From the NCBI RefSeq assembly GCF_002221505.1, contig NZ_CP011037.1, positions 310,001 to 374,000 on the forward strand: a stretch of DNA of 64,000 nt, read 5' to 3'. Below are positions 54,050 to 61,745 of this stretch, piece by piece. The notes under the pieces are model-generated. The model searched no databases. It saw only the letters and a program-made list of their open reading frames with translations, and was not told the origin of the DNA. Numbering within the stretch: position 1 is the stretch's first letter; each line of letters begins with the position of its first letter. The stretch comes from Pseudoalteromonas nigrifaciens. GTDB lineage: Bacteria; Pseudomonadota; Gammaproteobacteria; Enterobacterales; Alteromonadaceae. A program made the translations under genes and the position numbers.

Positions 54050-54604
54050 ATGAGCAAAATGAGTAATGTGGATGCTTTACGCAGTGTGTTATTAATTATT
54101 GATATACAAACGAAACTTGAGCCAGCCATAGCTGACTTTAGCGCTATTTTAAAGTGCTCATTACAGTTATCGCAAGCCAGCTTAGTGCACAAAATACCGA
54201 CCCTTATTACAGAGCAATATAAAAAAGGTTTGGGCGCAACCAATCAAACCTTACAGGATGCTTTGCCACAAGCAGATTATTTTCATAAAACCCACTTTAG
54301 TGCCTGTGCAGAGCCCGGGTTTTTAGCGCAACTCGCTAAGTATACTCGCCCGCAAGTCGTGGTTATTGGTACCGAAGCGCATGTTTGTGTGTTGCAAACA
54401 TGCTTAGATTTATTGCAGTACGGCTATGAGGTGATCATTGCAGTTGATGCGATAGGTTCACGTAACGACAACCACAAAATAATTGCTACTGAGCAACTAC
54501 GCCAAGCAGGTGCGATCATTTCCAGTACCGAGAGCATTATTTTTCAATGGACCAAGCAAGCAGCAACACCTAACTTTAAAAAAATATTACCTATTATTAA
54601 ATAG
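54050..54604 (+). CDS. Isochorismatase-family hydrolase (YcaC-like)
   Basis: A cysteine hydrolase of 184 residues. The catalytic Asp is in LLIIDIQTKLEP, the Lys is in the region FHKTHFSACAE, and the nucleophile Cys is in VVIGTEAHVCVLQTCLDL (with the cis-peptide GTEAH before it). The length and motif agree with YcaC-like and nicotinamidase-like members. A strong GGAGGAAGT precedes the ATG. Substrate unknown; no siderophore cluster is close, so a role in isochorismate breakdown is not implied. Confidence 0.88.
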   Translation: MSKMSNVDALRSVLLIIDIQTKLEPAIADFSAILKCSLQLSQASLVHKIPTLITEQYKKGLGATNQTLQDALPQADYFHKTHFSACAEPGFLAQLAKYTRPQVVVIGTEAHVCVLQTCLDLLQYGYEVIIAVDAIGSRNDNHKIIATEQLRQAGAIISSTESIIFQWTKQAATPNFKKILPIIK

Positions 54605-54821
54605 CCGGCTTTGCTTGTACATAAACTTATTAGCTTGTTGGGTAAATAACAATTCAATTAGGTCAATATATTTAAATAATGTAATTAACTCGTCTACTTT
54701 GTTAAGTTAAGTGTAATATTTCAGCATTTTTTTGCTTGTTAGGGGTAACCGATGAACTTTTTTAAACTTTAATACGTATTACCTCGCTTAATTTTATTAA
54801 AAAACTTAATTTAAGGCTACT

Positions 54822-56288
54822 ATGTCTAGTGTTGCGCGTTTATTTACGGTTATTTTTAGCCTTTTATTTATAGAATCAATAGGAGTTGGTTTATATTTTG
54901 GCACATTGAGCGAGGCCTTTATTGTTGGCTTACCGCTTTGCTTATTACCAATTTGGTTATTAAAAACCCAACCTAATAATGCTTTAACGCCCCACGTTGT
55001 CGCTGCAGCCATTATGATGTTTTCTTTTTTACATATTCAACAAACCTATGGTTTGATTGAAGTGCATTTTGAAATATTTATTTTAATGGCGGTGTTAATT
55101 ATGTTTGTGCAATGGCGTGTTTTTATAACTGCTATTGTGTTTGTTGCTGTACATCACTTATCGTTTTATTACCTACAAACTCAAAACACAGGTTTTTACG
55201 TGTTTGATCCAGATAGGCTTGCCTTTACAACAGTGCTAATACACGCAGGTTATGCCATTGTTGAAGTGTTTGTTGCAGGCTATATTGCTAAAACATTGCA
55301 GCGCGAACGTAGTGCTGGGCTATCGTTAAGCTCAGCGACAGAGCAAATAATGCAAGACCCTAATCATATTAAACTTTCTTTACGTGCTGATGATCAAAAA
55401 AGCCAAGCGGTAGCCGGCTTTAATACCTTATTAGAGTATTTGTCAGATGTAATTAAACAAGTAAAAACTCAATCAGAGTCATTAAAGGTAAGCTCACAAG
55501 AGCTGATCCAAGTGCACGACGAGTTAACCGAAGGTGCAGATCAGCGCACCCAACAAACCGACGATATTGCAAGTTCTGGTGCGCAAGTTGCTCATGGCTT
55601 TAAACTTGTTGAGCAAGAAAGTGAAGTATTAAAACACCAAGTAGATAATATTACTCAAGCTGCGACCAATGCCTTGCAAGAAGTGTCACAAACAGACAGT
55701 AAAAGCAGAGAGCTATTAACACTACTTAATCATACGGAAGAGCAAATAAATCATCTTGTTGGCGCAGGCGACGTAATATCGGGTTTACTTAATGAAATAT
55801 CGGGAATAGCAGATCAAACTAACTTACTGGCTTTAAATGCCGCAATTGAAGCCGCTAGAGCCGGAGAGCATGGTCGTGGCTTTGCTGTTGTCGCATCAGA
55901 AGTGCGCTCACTTGCTACTAATAGCCAAGCAACTACGGCTAAAATAGCCGCTACCTTAAAAGACTTGGTTAGCAATAGCCGCACATCTACTCAGTCTATG
56001 AGCCAATGTGTTGATTTTGTAGTCGACTTAACAAAAATAAGCACCACGATGAAAGAAAACATTTCATCTATGAGTGAACAAATTAAAGCGGTATCAAGCA
56101 GTACTAGCTCAGTGGCTCAAGTAGTTGCCGAGCAAGCGGGTAATACGGCGCAAATAGCACTAAGCACAGACAAAATGCGCCAAAACCAATACCAAGACAC
56201 AAAAATAGTTAAGCAGTTAACAGCTAAAGTACAGTTAATTGACGTAAGTATTGATGTATTAGAGCAAAGTATTGCAAAATTTAAGTAA
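54822..56288 (+). CDS. Methyl-accepting chemotaxis protein with integral-membrane sensor
   Basis: A 488-residue chemoreceptor without a large periplasmic domain. The first 165 residues hold about five hydrophobic segments with conserved-looking His and Glu (H71, E80, H82, H111, H112) in the membrane zone. A HAMP-like part and a coiled signalling domain follow, with the tip hairpin [34 protein letters not shown]. The integral-membrane module resembles one seen in other proteobacterial receptors and cyclases, and the paired His suggest metal or heme binding; that is inference. It overlaps the next gene by 17 bases. Confidence 0.9.
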   Translation: MSSVARLFTVIFSLLFIESIGVGLYFGTLSEAFIVGLPLCLLPIWLLKTQPNNALTPHVVAAAIMMFSFLHIQQTYGLIEVHFEIFILMAVLIMFVQWRVFITAIVFVAVHHLSFYYLQTQNTGFYVFDPDRLAFTTVLIHAGYAIVEVFVAGYIAKTLQRERSAGLSLSSATEQIMQDPNHIKLSLRADDQKSQAVAGFNTLLEYLSDVIKQVKTQSESLKVSSQELIQVHDELTEGADQRTQQTDDIASSGAQVAHGFKLVEQESEVLKHQVDNITQAATNALQEVSQTDSKSRELLTLLNHTEEQINHLVGAGDVISGLLNEISGIADQTNLLALNAAIEAARAGEHGRGFAVVASEVRSLATNSQATTAKIAATLKDLVSNSRTSTQSMSQCVDFVVDLTKISTTMKENISSMSEQIKAVSSSTSSVAQVVAEQAGNTAQIALSTDKMRQNQYQDTKIVKQLTAKVQLIDVSIDVLEQSIAKFK

Positions 56289-56793
56289 GTCGAATTACTT
56301 TATTGTAGGGGTTGTTGCCGCGTGGTTTATACTGGTTGTGACTGGGCTGGTGTACTTTCAGCTTGGGCAACTAAAGCCGTTTGATGAATCGCAAATGCTA
56401 AAGCAACAAAATTGGTTTGAGCAATTTAAACAACAGTTAGTGGTTAGTAATACCGTGGCATCGCTTGTTATTATTACAGAGCAAAATTGCGGTTGTACTA
56501 AGCAAGCACAAGCGCACATTACGACGTTGCAAGCATTTGCAAAAAGTAAAGGACTTGCCGTGCAAGAGTTGCAACTTACACAACAACTTAAGCAAGCCAT
56601 TCCAGCAACCCCTGCTGCTGTAATTATTGATAAAAATGGGGACTTTGTTTATGCCGGGCCGCTATCCGAAGGACTAGCGTGCTCGCAAGGAAGCGGTTTT
56701 GTAGAAACTGTAATTAGTAACTTAACAGCTGGGTTTAATTCACAGTTATTAATTGCTGACACTAAAGGCTGCTATTGCGTTACGAGTACATAG
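56272..56793 (+). CDS. DUF6436-like thioredoxin-fold membrane protein
   Basis: 173 residues with an N-terminal membrane anchor (about 10-30) and a thioredoxin-like periplasmic domain. The usual CxxC position reads NCGCTK, a C-x-C form, and a cis-Pro-like site TPAAVIID follows. The C-terminus has another close Cys pair (GCYC) and a single ACSQG Cys. It starts with TTG inside the chemoreceptor gene, so translation is coupled. DUF6436 assignment is from memory. A link to the receptor's sensing is suggested by the overlap. Confidence 0.75.
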   Translation: MQNLSKSNYFIVGVVAAWFILVVTGLVYFQLGQLKPFDESQMLKQQNWFEQFKQQLVVSNTVASLVIITEQNCGCTKQAQAHITTLQAFAKSKGLAVQELQLTQQLKQAIPATPAAVIIDKNGDFVYAGPLSEGLACSQGSGFVETVISNLTAGFNSQLLIADTKGCYCVTST

Positions 56794-56830
56794 GCAAAGC
56801 TTTTATTTATATAGAATAATCAATTGCAAA

Positions 56831-56845
56831 TGAGAGTGGTTAGCA
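56831..56845. promoter_or_regulatory. Fur-like box upstream of TonB siderophore receptor
   Basis: TGAGAGTGGTTAGCA matches the 15-base Fur core at 10 positions and lies about 40 bases before the receptor start. A very similar TGAGAGTGGTTTGTA occurs before bfd at 60250. Confidence 0.55.
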
Positions 56846-56883
56846 TTAACATGCGTTCACTGTATTATTGTTAGTTATCTCTC

Positions 56884-59061
56884 ATGAAATTTACTCTTTT
56901 ATCTATCGCAATCTCATCAATTATATTTAATTCTGCCAGTGTATTTGCCGCCGAAGAAGCTGAACAATCAACAACAGCACCGCCCTCAACAATACCGCTC
57001 AATAGCGCAACGGCTCAGAATAATATTGAAAAAATAGAAGTAGTAGGCCGTGCTTTTTCGTTATATAGGCCAACCGAGTCAGCATTTGGTACCCGTACAG
57101 ATACCCCCTTAGAAAAAATACCTCAATCGATTCAAATATTACCGCAAGCGTTAATTAGTGACCAAGCAGCACGTCAAATTACTGATTTATATAGTAACAT
57201 TGCAGGCGTTAATGGCTTTAGCTATTCGGGCGTAACATTTAGAGGCTTTCGTCAAGACGAAATTTTATACGATGGTGTAAAAGGTGACCCTTTTAATGGT
57301 TTTGCCGTACCGCAGTTATTTAATATTGAGCAAGTAGCAGTGCTTAAAGGCCCAAGTGGCGCGGTTTATGGTAGTGGTAATCCAGGTGGCATTATTAACT
57401 ACATGACTAAAAAACCACAATATATTGCTAAAACTACAGTAGAACTAGAGCTTGGCAATGATGACTTTTTTAGTGGTGCTTTTGAATCTACAGGCAGTGT
57501 AAACAACGAGCAAACACAAGCCTACAGAGTGGGCGTGTATAAAGAAAGCCAAAATCCGTTTAGGTATAACACCGGCGAAGACAACACCATTATCGATTTA
57601 GGTTATCGCTTTGACTTTGATAATGCGTCAAATTTAGTGCTGCAATACACTAATATAGATCAAGACTTAGCAGGAGCCCGTTTACGTGGCGTACCTGTAG
57701 ATGATAACGGCGACTTTATTGCTAATCGTGAGTGGAACCATAACGAAGCAAGCGATTATCAAAAAGTGTCAGCTGATGTGTATCAGGCAACCTATAAAAA
57801 TGAGTTAAATGATATATTTAGTACAGATGTAACAGCGCGTTACTTTACTAATACCGAACAGCAAAACTATCACGAACCGCGGGGCTTGTTAGATACCGAT
57901 AATGACGGTGTAGTTGATTGGAGTGAACGTGAATTTAGAGATCAAGCGCGCGAAAACCAAGGTTTGAGTTTAACTGCTAGTTTAATAGCACAAACAACGA
58001 TTGCGAATATGGAGCATGTGTTTTTAGTAGGCGCAGATTATTATGCTGCTAAATTTGATGCTATATACCGCACCGCCAAACAAGCAAGTAAAGGCGGACC
58101 AGTACCTGGACTATCGTTAATCAATCCGCAATATGGTTTAACATCGGGCGCCGATTACGACTTACAAAGTATAACCCCACGATTTGTTAGTACTGAATCT
58201 AAAAGGCTCGGGGTTTATTTGCAAGATCAACTAGATATTACCGAAAAGTGGAATATAACAGCGGGGCTACGCTACGATCACTTTGAAGATACTGATCAGA
58301 TCAGCAATACAGAGTTTTCAGATAGTGATGTTACGGTGCGTATTGGCACCAGTTATAATATTAACGATACGTTTTTTCCATATGCGCTTTATGGTACAGG
58401 CTTTTTGCCGCAAGATGCGGCAAGCCAATCTGAGTTAGTAGGTGGGCCATTCTCCCCAGAAAATAGCTATATTACAGAGTTAGGCTTGCGCACTAAATTA
58501 TTTGATGACTCCTTGGCGATTAATATCGCGACCTATCAAATTGTGCGTAAAAATATTTTGCAAACAAGCTTACTACAAAATGATTCGGGTATTGACCAGC
58601 TAGAATCGCTAGGTGAAGTGCAAAGCGATGGCTTTGAGCTAGAGGTGGTTGGCGACATAACCGATAGCTGGGTAGTAACGGCCAGTTACGCGTATAACGA
58701 TACCCGTATAAACGAGCAAAGCGAAGGCTTTTCAGCGCAAGCTGCTGGTTCTGATAAGTTTGCCAATGCCCCCCAAAATACTGCCGGAGTATGGACTCGC
58801 TATGACCTACCCAGCATTAACTCATCTATTGCTGCTGGCCTTGATTATGTTGATCAGCAAGTAAGTTTAGATGGCACCCATGTAAAGCCCTATACTATTT
58901 ACAATATGGCCTGGAAAACTCAGTTAGAAAACTGGACGTGGCAAGTATCAATTAAAAATGTGTTTGATAAAGAGTACGCATCAAGCGGCTTTATAAATCG
59001 CACTGGGCATTTTCCGGGTGAGCCAAGACGTGTTTACTTATCGGCTAAATATCAGTTTTAA
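56884..59061 (+). CDS. TonB-dependent siderophore receptor, FhuA/FhuE-like
   Basis: An outer-membrane receptor of 725 residues: signal peptide (ends SVFAA), a short linker rich in Thr and Pro, then KIEVVGR (TonB-box region), plug at about 55-180 (with EKIPQSIQILPQALISDQ, VLKGPSGAVYGSGNPGGIIN) and a barrel ending AKYQF. The plug motif PQSIQ and VLKGPSAxLYG are those of the hydroxamate and mixed siderophore receptors (FhuA, FhuE, FpvA group). The nearby Fur-like box agrees. The exact siderophore is unknown. Confidence 0.9.
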   Translation: MKFTLLSIAISSIIFNSASVFAAEEAEQSTTAPPSTIPLNSATAQNNIEKIEVVGRAFSLYRPTESAFGTRTDTPLEKIPQSIQILPQALISDQAARQITDLYSNIAGVNGFSYSGVTFRGFRQDEILYDGVKGDPFNGFAVPQLFNIEQVAVLKGPSGAVYGSGNPGGIINYMTKKPQYIAKTTVELELGNDDFFSGAFESTGSVNNEQTQAYRVGVYKESQNPFRYNTGEDNTIIDLGYRFDFDNASNLVLQYTNIDQDLAGARLRGVPVDDNGDFIANREWNHNEASDYQKVSADVYQATYKNELNDIFSTDVTARYFTNTEQQNYHEPRGLLDTDNDGVVDWSEREFRDQARENQGLSLTASLIAQTTIANMEHVFLVGADYYAAKFDAIYRTAKQASKGGPVPGLSLINPQYGLTSGADYDLQSITPRFVSTESKRLGVYLQDQLDITEKWNITAGLRYDHFEDTDQISNTEFSDSDVTVRIGTSYNINDTFFPYALYGTGFLPQDAASQSELVGGPFSPENSYITELGLRTKLFDDSLAINIATYQIVRKNILQTSLLQNDSGIDQLESLGEVQSDGFELEVVGDITDSWVVTASYAYNDTRINEQSEGFSAQAAGSDKFANAPQNTAGVWTRYDLPSINSSIAAGLDYVDQQVSLDGTHVKPYTIYNMAWKTQLENWTWQVSIKNVFDKEYASSGFINRTGHFPGEPRRVYLSAKYQF

Positions 59062-59082
59062 TACTTAAGCTGATGTGAAATT

Positions 59083-59120
59083 AAAAGCCCTCGTTTATGG
59101 ATAATGAGCAGAGGGCTTTT
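59083..59120. terminator. Bidirectional terminator between TonB receptor and GDT1-type exporter genes
   Basis: AAAAGCCCTC pairs with GAGGGCTTTT across an 18-base loop. It sits between two convergent genes with A-tract and T-tract on either side. Confidence 0.85.
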
Positions 59121-59139
59121 AATAATAAAAGTATTGAGC

Positions 59140-59697
59140 CTAAATAGTTGCTATGCCATATAGCCCTAACAGCACAAAAACACTGGCTGCAATAATTCGT
59201 ACTTTATTTAAAGGAATGCGTTTTAGTAGCGCATTACCTGCATAAATAACCGGTACGTTGGCAATTAACATGCCCACAGTTGTACCAATAGTAACCCACA
59301 ATACTGATTGATATTGTGCGCCAAGTAGCACAGTGGCTATTTGTGTTTTATCGCCAATTTCAGCAATAAAAAACAATACAAAAGCGACTAAAAATGCGCC
59401 ATAGCGATCGTATTTATGGCTCACGGCTTCATCTTTATCAGGGATCAGCAGCCAAAGGCCAACCACAATAAAACTAATATTCACAACCCAAGGTAGGTAC
59501 TCAATAGCAAAATTACCACTAAGCCAATCTCCAAACCAAGCAGATAAGCCATGATTAATAATAGTTGCGACTAATACACCTAAAATGAGTGCAATTTTAT
59601 TATGAAAACGAGCAGCGAGCAGTAACGATAAAAGCTGAGTTTTATCGCCTATTTCCGCAAGGGCAACAGTGACGGTTGAGGTTAAAAATATTTCCAT
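59140..59697 (-). CDS. GDT1/UPF0016-family manganese exporter (MneA-like)
   Basis: A 185-residue inner-membrane protein with six hydrophobic segments in two repeats, each with the family motif ExGD(K/R)(T/S): AEIGDKTQLLSLLLA near the start and AEIGDKTQIATVLLG at about 115. Bacterial members such as Vibrio MneA export manganese. A yybP-ykoY-type manganese riboswitch lies directly upstream, which supports manganese rather than calcium as the substrate. The start ATG at 59697 has a weak ribosome binding site (GTAAGTAG). Confidence 0.92.
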   Translation of the reverse strand: MEIFLTSTVTVALAEIGDKTQLLSLLLAARFHNKIALILGVLVATIINHGLSAWFGDWLSGNFAIEYLPWVVNISFIVVGLWLLIPDKDEAVSHKYDRYGAFLVAFVLFFIAEIGDKTQIATVLLGAQYQSVLWVTIGTTVGMLIANVPVIYAGNALLKRIPLNKVRIIAASVFVLLGLYGIATI

Positions 59698-59709
59698 TAC
59701 AACTACTTA

Positions 59710-59755
59710 CAGGCGGGAGCACTAAACCAAGGCAAATAGCTATCTCCCGCCTTGA
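59710..59755 (-). terminator. Riboswitch expression-platform hairpin
   Basis: On the minus strand AGGCGGGAG pairs with CTCCCGCCT and ends 12 bases before the exporter's ATG. Its position suggests that it masks the ribosome binding region or stops transcription when the aptamer is empty. It is the final part of the manganese leader. Confidence 0.55.
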
Positions 59756-59764
59756 GGATAGTTA

Positions 59765-59958
59765 TCTACCTAGGTCTCGCCGATAATGCTTGCTACAACA
59801 TTACAAACTTACCACGCACGTGAGGTGCAATTATGTTGATAAGTTTACTTGTCACACCAATAATATTAAAGCGTGGTTATTGTAGCGATATACAAGGCTA
59901 TAATTACTCACTTTTCCAACACGATTGATATTACTAAGCGGGCTACTCCCCTAAGAGA
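59765..59958 (-). promoter_or_regulatory. yybP-ykoY manganese riboswitch aptamer
   Basis: Read on the minus strand, the leader starts with the GGGGAGTAGCC motif (RNA of 59942-59952) and, after a long central arm, has CGGCGAGACC (59773-59783), the two landmark blocks of yybP-ykoY riboswitches that bind Mn2+. They frame a 190-base region upstream of a GDT1/MneA-type exporter, a typical target. The central arm is longer than in the textbook Bacillus form. Recognition by eye; no covariance model was run. Confidence 0.75.
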
Positions 59959-60203
59959 CGCGCATTATCCCACAAACCTTTTAGATAGTAAATCTTGAAC
60001 CATAGATTAAGCGCTATAAGTAATTAAAACGAATAGCTTAAGCGTACAGGTGCTCAGTGGTTGTTTTAAAAATTGAATACAGGGCCTCAACGGACATACA
60101 ATTTTGGAACATATACTTTTTTAAACAGTCGCTGATTATTTTAACCTGTGTAGCACTGCTTAAAATAAGATCAAAAAAAAACATAATTAACTGCAAAAGT
60201 GTT

Positions 60204-60218
60204 TGATAACCATTACCA
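60204..60218. promoter_or_regulatory. Fur box upstream of bfd
   Basis: TGATAACCATTACCA matches the TGATAATCATTATCA Fur core at 13 of 15 positions. It lies 50 bases before the bfd start. Confidence 0.8.
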
Positions 60219-60249
60219 TTTAGATTAGTATGCACCTACTAAATGTAAT

Positions 60250-60264
60250 TGAGAGTGGTTTGTA
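60250..60264. promoter_or_regulatory. Second Fur-like motif next to the bfd start
   Basis: TGAGAGTGGTTTGTA is close to the motif at 56831-56845 (12 of 15 bases). It directly precedes the ATG, and its GAGAGTGG part may also serve as ribosome binding site, so its role as an operator is uncertain. Confidence 0.35.
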
Positions 60265-60267
60265 TTC

Positions 60268-60462
60268 ATGTATATTTGTCTATGTCACGGTGTGACCGAT
60301 AAAAAAATTGAACAAACAATTGACGATGGTGCAACAACCATGCGTGAGTTAACTAAAGAGCTTAAAGTGGGCAGCCAATGCGGTAAGTGTTGTGGTTGTA
60401 CTAAAAAGATCCTTAATCGTAAGCTTATTCAAATTGCCGATATAACGGATCAAGTGGCTTAA
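60268..60462 (+). CDS. bfd: Bacterioferritin-associated ferredoxin Bfd
   Basis: Bfd is a small [2Fe-2S] protein that reduces the heme of bacterioferritin so that stored iron is released. Four cluster cysteines are at 4, 6, 38 and 41 (MYICLC and SQCGKC), with two extra Cys at 42 and 44. Length 64 is typical. A Fur box upstream agrees with induction at low iron. It faces the two bacterioferritin genes head-to-tail across a bidirectional terminator. Confidence 0.94.
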   Translation: MYICLCHGVTDKKIEQTIDDGATTMRELTKELKVGSQCGKCCGCTKKILNRKLIQIADITDQVA

Positions 60463-60496
60463 TTTAGTTAAAAATTACATTACAAAATTTAGATAT

Positions 60497-60525
60497 AAAA
60501 AAAGCAGCTTTAAGCTGCTTTTTTT
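60497..60525. terminator. Bidirectional terminator between bfd and the bfr genes
   Basis: AAAAAAAGCAGC pairs with GCTGCTTTTTTT around a TTTAA loop. It can end transcription from both sides. Confidence 0.93.
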
Positions 60526-60542
60526 ATGCGTGTTAATTACTA

Positions 60543-61007
60543 TTACAGCTGCGACTGTAGGTAGTTTTCTAAGCCGGTATTTTCAATCAGTAATTGCTGA
60601 GTTTCTAACCAATCAATTTGCTCTTCTTGTTCATTTAAAATGTGATCAAGGGCTTCACGAGTAATATAATCTTTTTTACTTTCAGCCAGTTTAACTGCGC
60701 TACGTAACTCATCAATTGTATCAAGTTCAAAGCTCATATTGGCAGCAATCATTTCTTCGCTGTTTTCACCAATACGTAAACGGCCTAGGTCTTGAAGATT
60801 TGGTAAGCCTTCTAAAAACAAAATACGTTCAATTAAACGATCCGCGTTTTTCATTTTTTGAATTGATACTTTGTAGTCTGCTTTATCTAATTTACTAAAG
60901 CCAAAATCTTTAAACATACGTGCGTGTAAAAAGTATTGGTTAATACCAACAAGCTCGTTAGCGAGTACTTTATTTAGTGCTGCAATAACGTCTTTATCGC
61001 CTTTCAT
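60543..61007 (-). CDS. Bacterioferritin, heme-type subunit lacking the ferroxidase site
   Basis: A 154-residue bacterioferritin four-helix bundle (NELVGINQYFLHARMFKDFG, LIERILFLEGLPNLQDL). The Met that binds heme at position 52 in the usual numbering is kept (IQKMKNADRL). Three ferroxidase ligands are changed: Glu51 to Lys, His54 to Asn and His130 to Gln (EQEEQIDWLE). It should therefore bind heme at the subunit interface but not oxidise iron by itself. It is the second gene of a pair, 14 bases after the other subunit. Confidence 0.93.
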   Translation of the reverse strand: MKGDKDVIAALNKVLANELVGINQYFLHARMFKDFGFSKLDKADYKVSIQKMKNADRLIERILFLEGLPNLQDLGRLRIGENSEEMIAANMSFELDTIDELRSAVKLAESKKDYITREALDHILNEQEEQIDWLETQQLLIENTGLENYLQSQL

Positions 61008-61021
61008 ACTATATACTCCTA

Positions 61022-61492
61022 CTAAGCCATTTGTGCTTGATGATAATTTTGCGTTCCAATCTTATCAATTAAACCAAGTTGCTGTTCTAACCAGTAAACA
61101 TGATCTTCTTCGGTATCAAATAATAGTTTTTCTAAAATGGCACGAGATTGATAGTCTTGTTGTTCTTCGCATATTGCGATTACGTCTTTTACGCTAGCTA
61201 CTACTTCAAGCTCAAGTGTTAAGTCGTTTTGCATCATGCTTTTAACATCGGTGCCAATTAATAAATCACGACGTTTAGTCATGTTAGGCACACCTTCTAA
61301 AAATAGAATGCGTTTTATTAACCAGTCACAATGATCTTTCTCTTCTTCCATTTCGTGGTTAAGGCGCTCATAAAGTTTAGCTAATCCCCAGTCATCGTAC
61401 ATGCGCGAATGAATAAAATACTGGTCAATTGCTGCTAATTCGTTGGCTAGCAATGTATTAAATGCGTCGATTACTTTTTGATTACCTTTCAT
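61022..61492 (-). CDS. Bacterioferritin, ferroxidase-type subunit without the heme Met
   Basis: A 156-residue bacterioferritin subunit. Here Glu51 and His54 are present (EEEKDHCDWLI) and Glu127/His130 are kept (TEEDHVYWLE), so the di-iron ferroxidase centre is complete. Position 52, the heme ligand, is Lys instead of Met. This complements the downstream subunit. Together they predict a mixed 24-mer, as in Neisseria BfrA/BfrB. It begins the two-gene operon with AAGGTGATC as ribosome binding site. Confidence 0.93.
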   Translation of the reverse strand: MKGNQKVIDAFNTLLANELAAIDQYFIHSRMYDDWGLAKLYERLNHEMEEEKDHCDWLIKRILFLEGVPNMTKRRDLLIGTDVKSMMQNDLTLELEVVASVKDVIAICEEQQDYQSRAILEKLLFDTEEDHVYWLEQQLGLIDKIGTQNYHQAQMA

Positions 61493-61704
61493 GATAGATC
61501 ACCTTAACAAGTTCAATTGCGACCAGTGTAGTGCAAACTGCAGCTATTGCAAGTTTTTTCTATAAAAATCATAATGTTACTATTGGTTTTGATTCTTATT
61601 TAAGTTTGCGTTATTACTTGGTTTGTAAGCAGTTTTTAATTTTTATAATAGGTATTGTTAATTGAGCGAGATGAGAGTTAATACACATATTTTAATATAA
61701 TTTA

Positions 61705-61729
61705 AAAAGGCATGCTTAACATGCCTTTA
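61705..61729 (-). terminator. Terminator of the last TonB receptor gene
   Basis: AAAGGCATG pairs with CATGCCTTT around a short loop, then TTTAAATTA on the minus strand. It lies 17 bases after the stop codon. Confidence 0.75.
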
Positions 61730-61745
61730 AAGTTACTTAAATCAG

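Noticed and set aside
54050..59061. Siderophore biosynthesis cluster suggested by an isochorismatase-like gene near a siderophore receptor
   Set aside because: No synthetase, EntA/B/C/E-like or NIS synthetase gene is present, and the hydrolase resembles YcaC-like enzymes.
60038..60235. 65-residue minus-strand frame upstream of bfd
   Set aside because: It covers the bfd promoter and Fur box, has low-complexity content, and shows no family resemblance; the start codon has no ribosome binding site.
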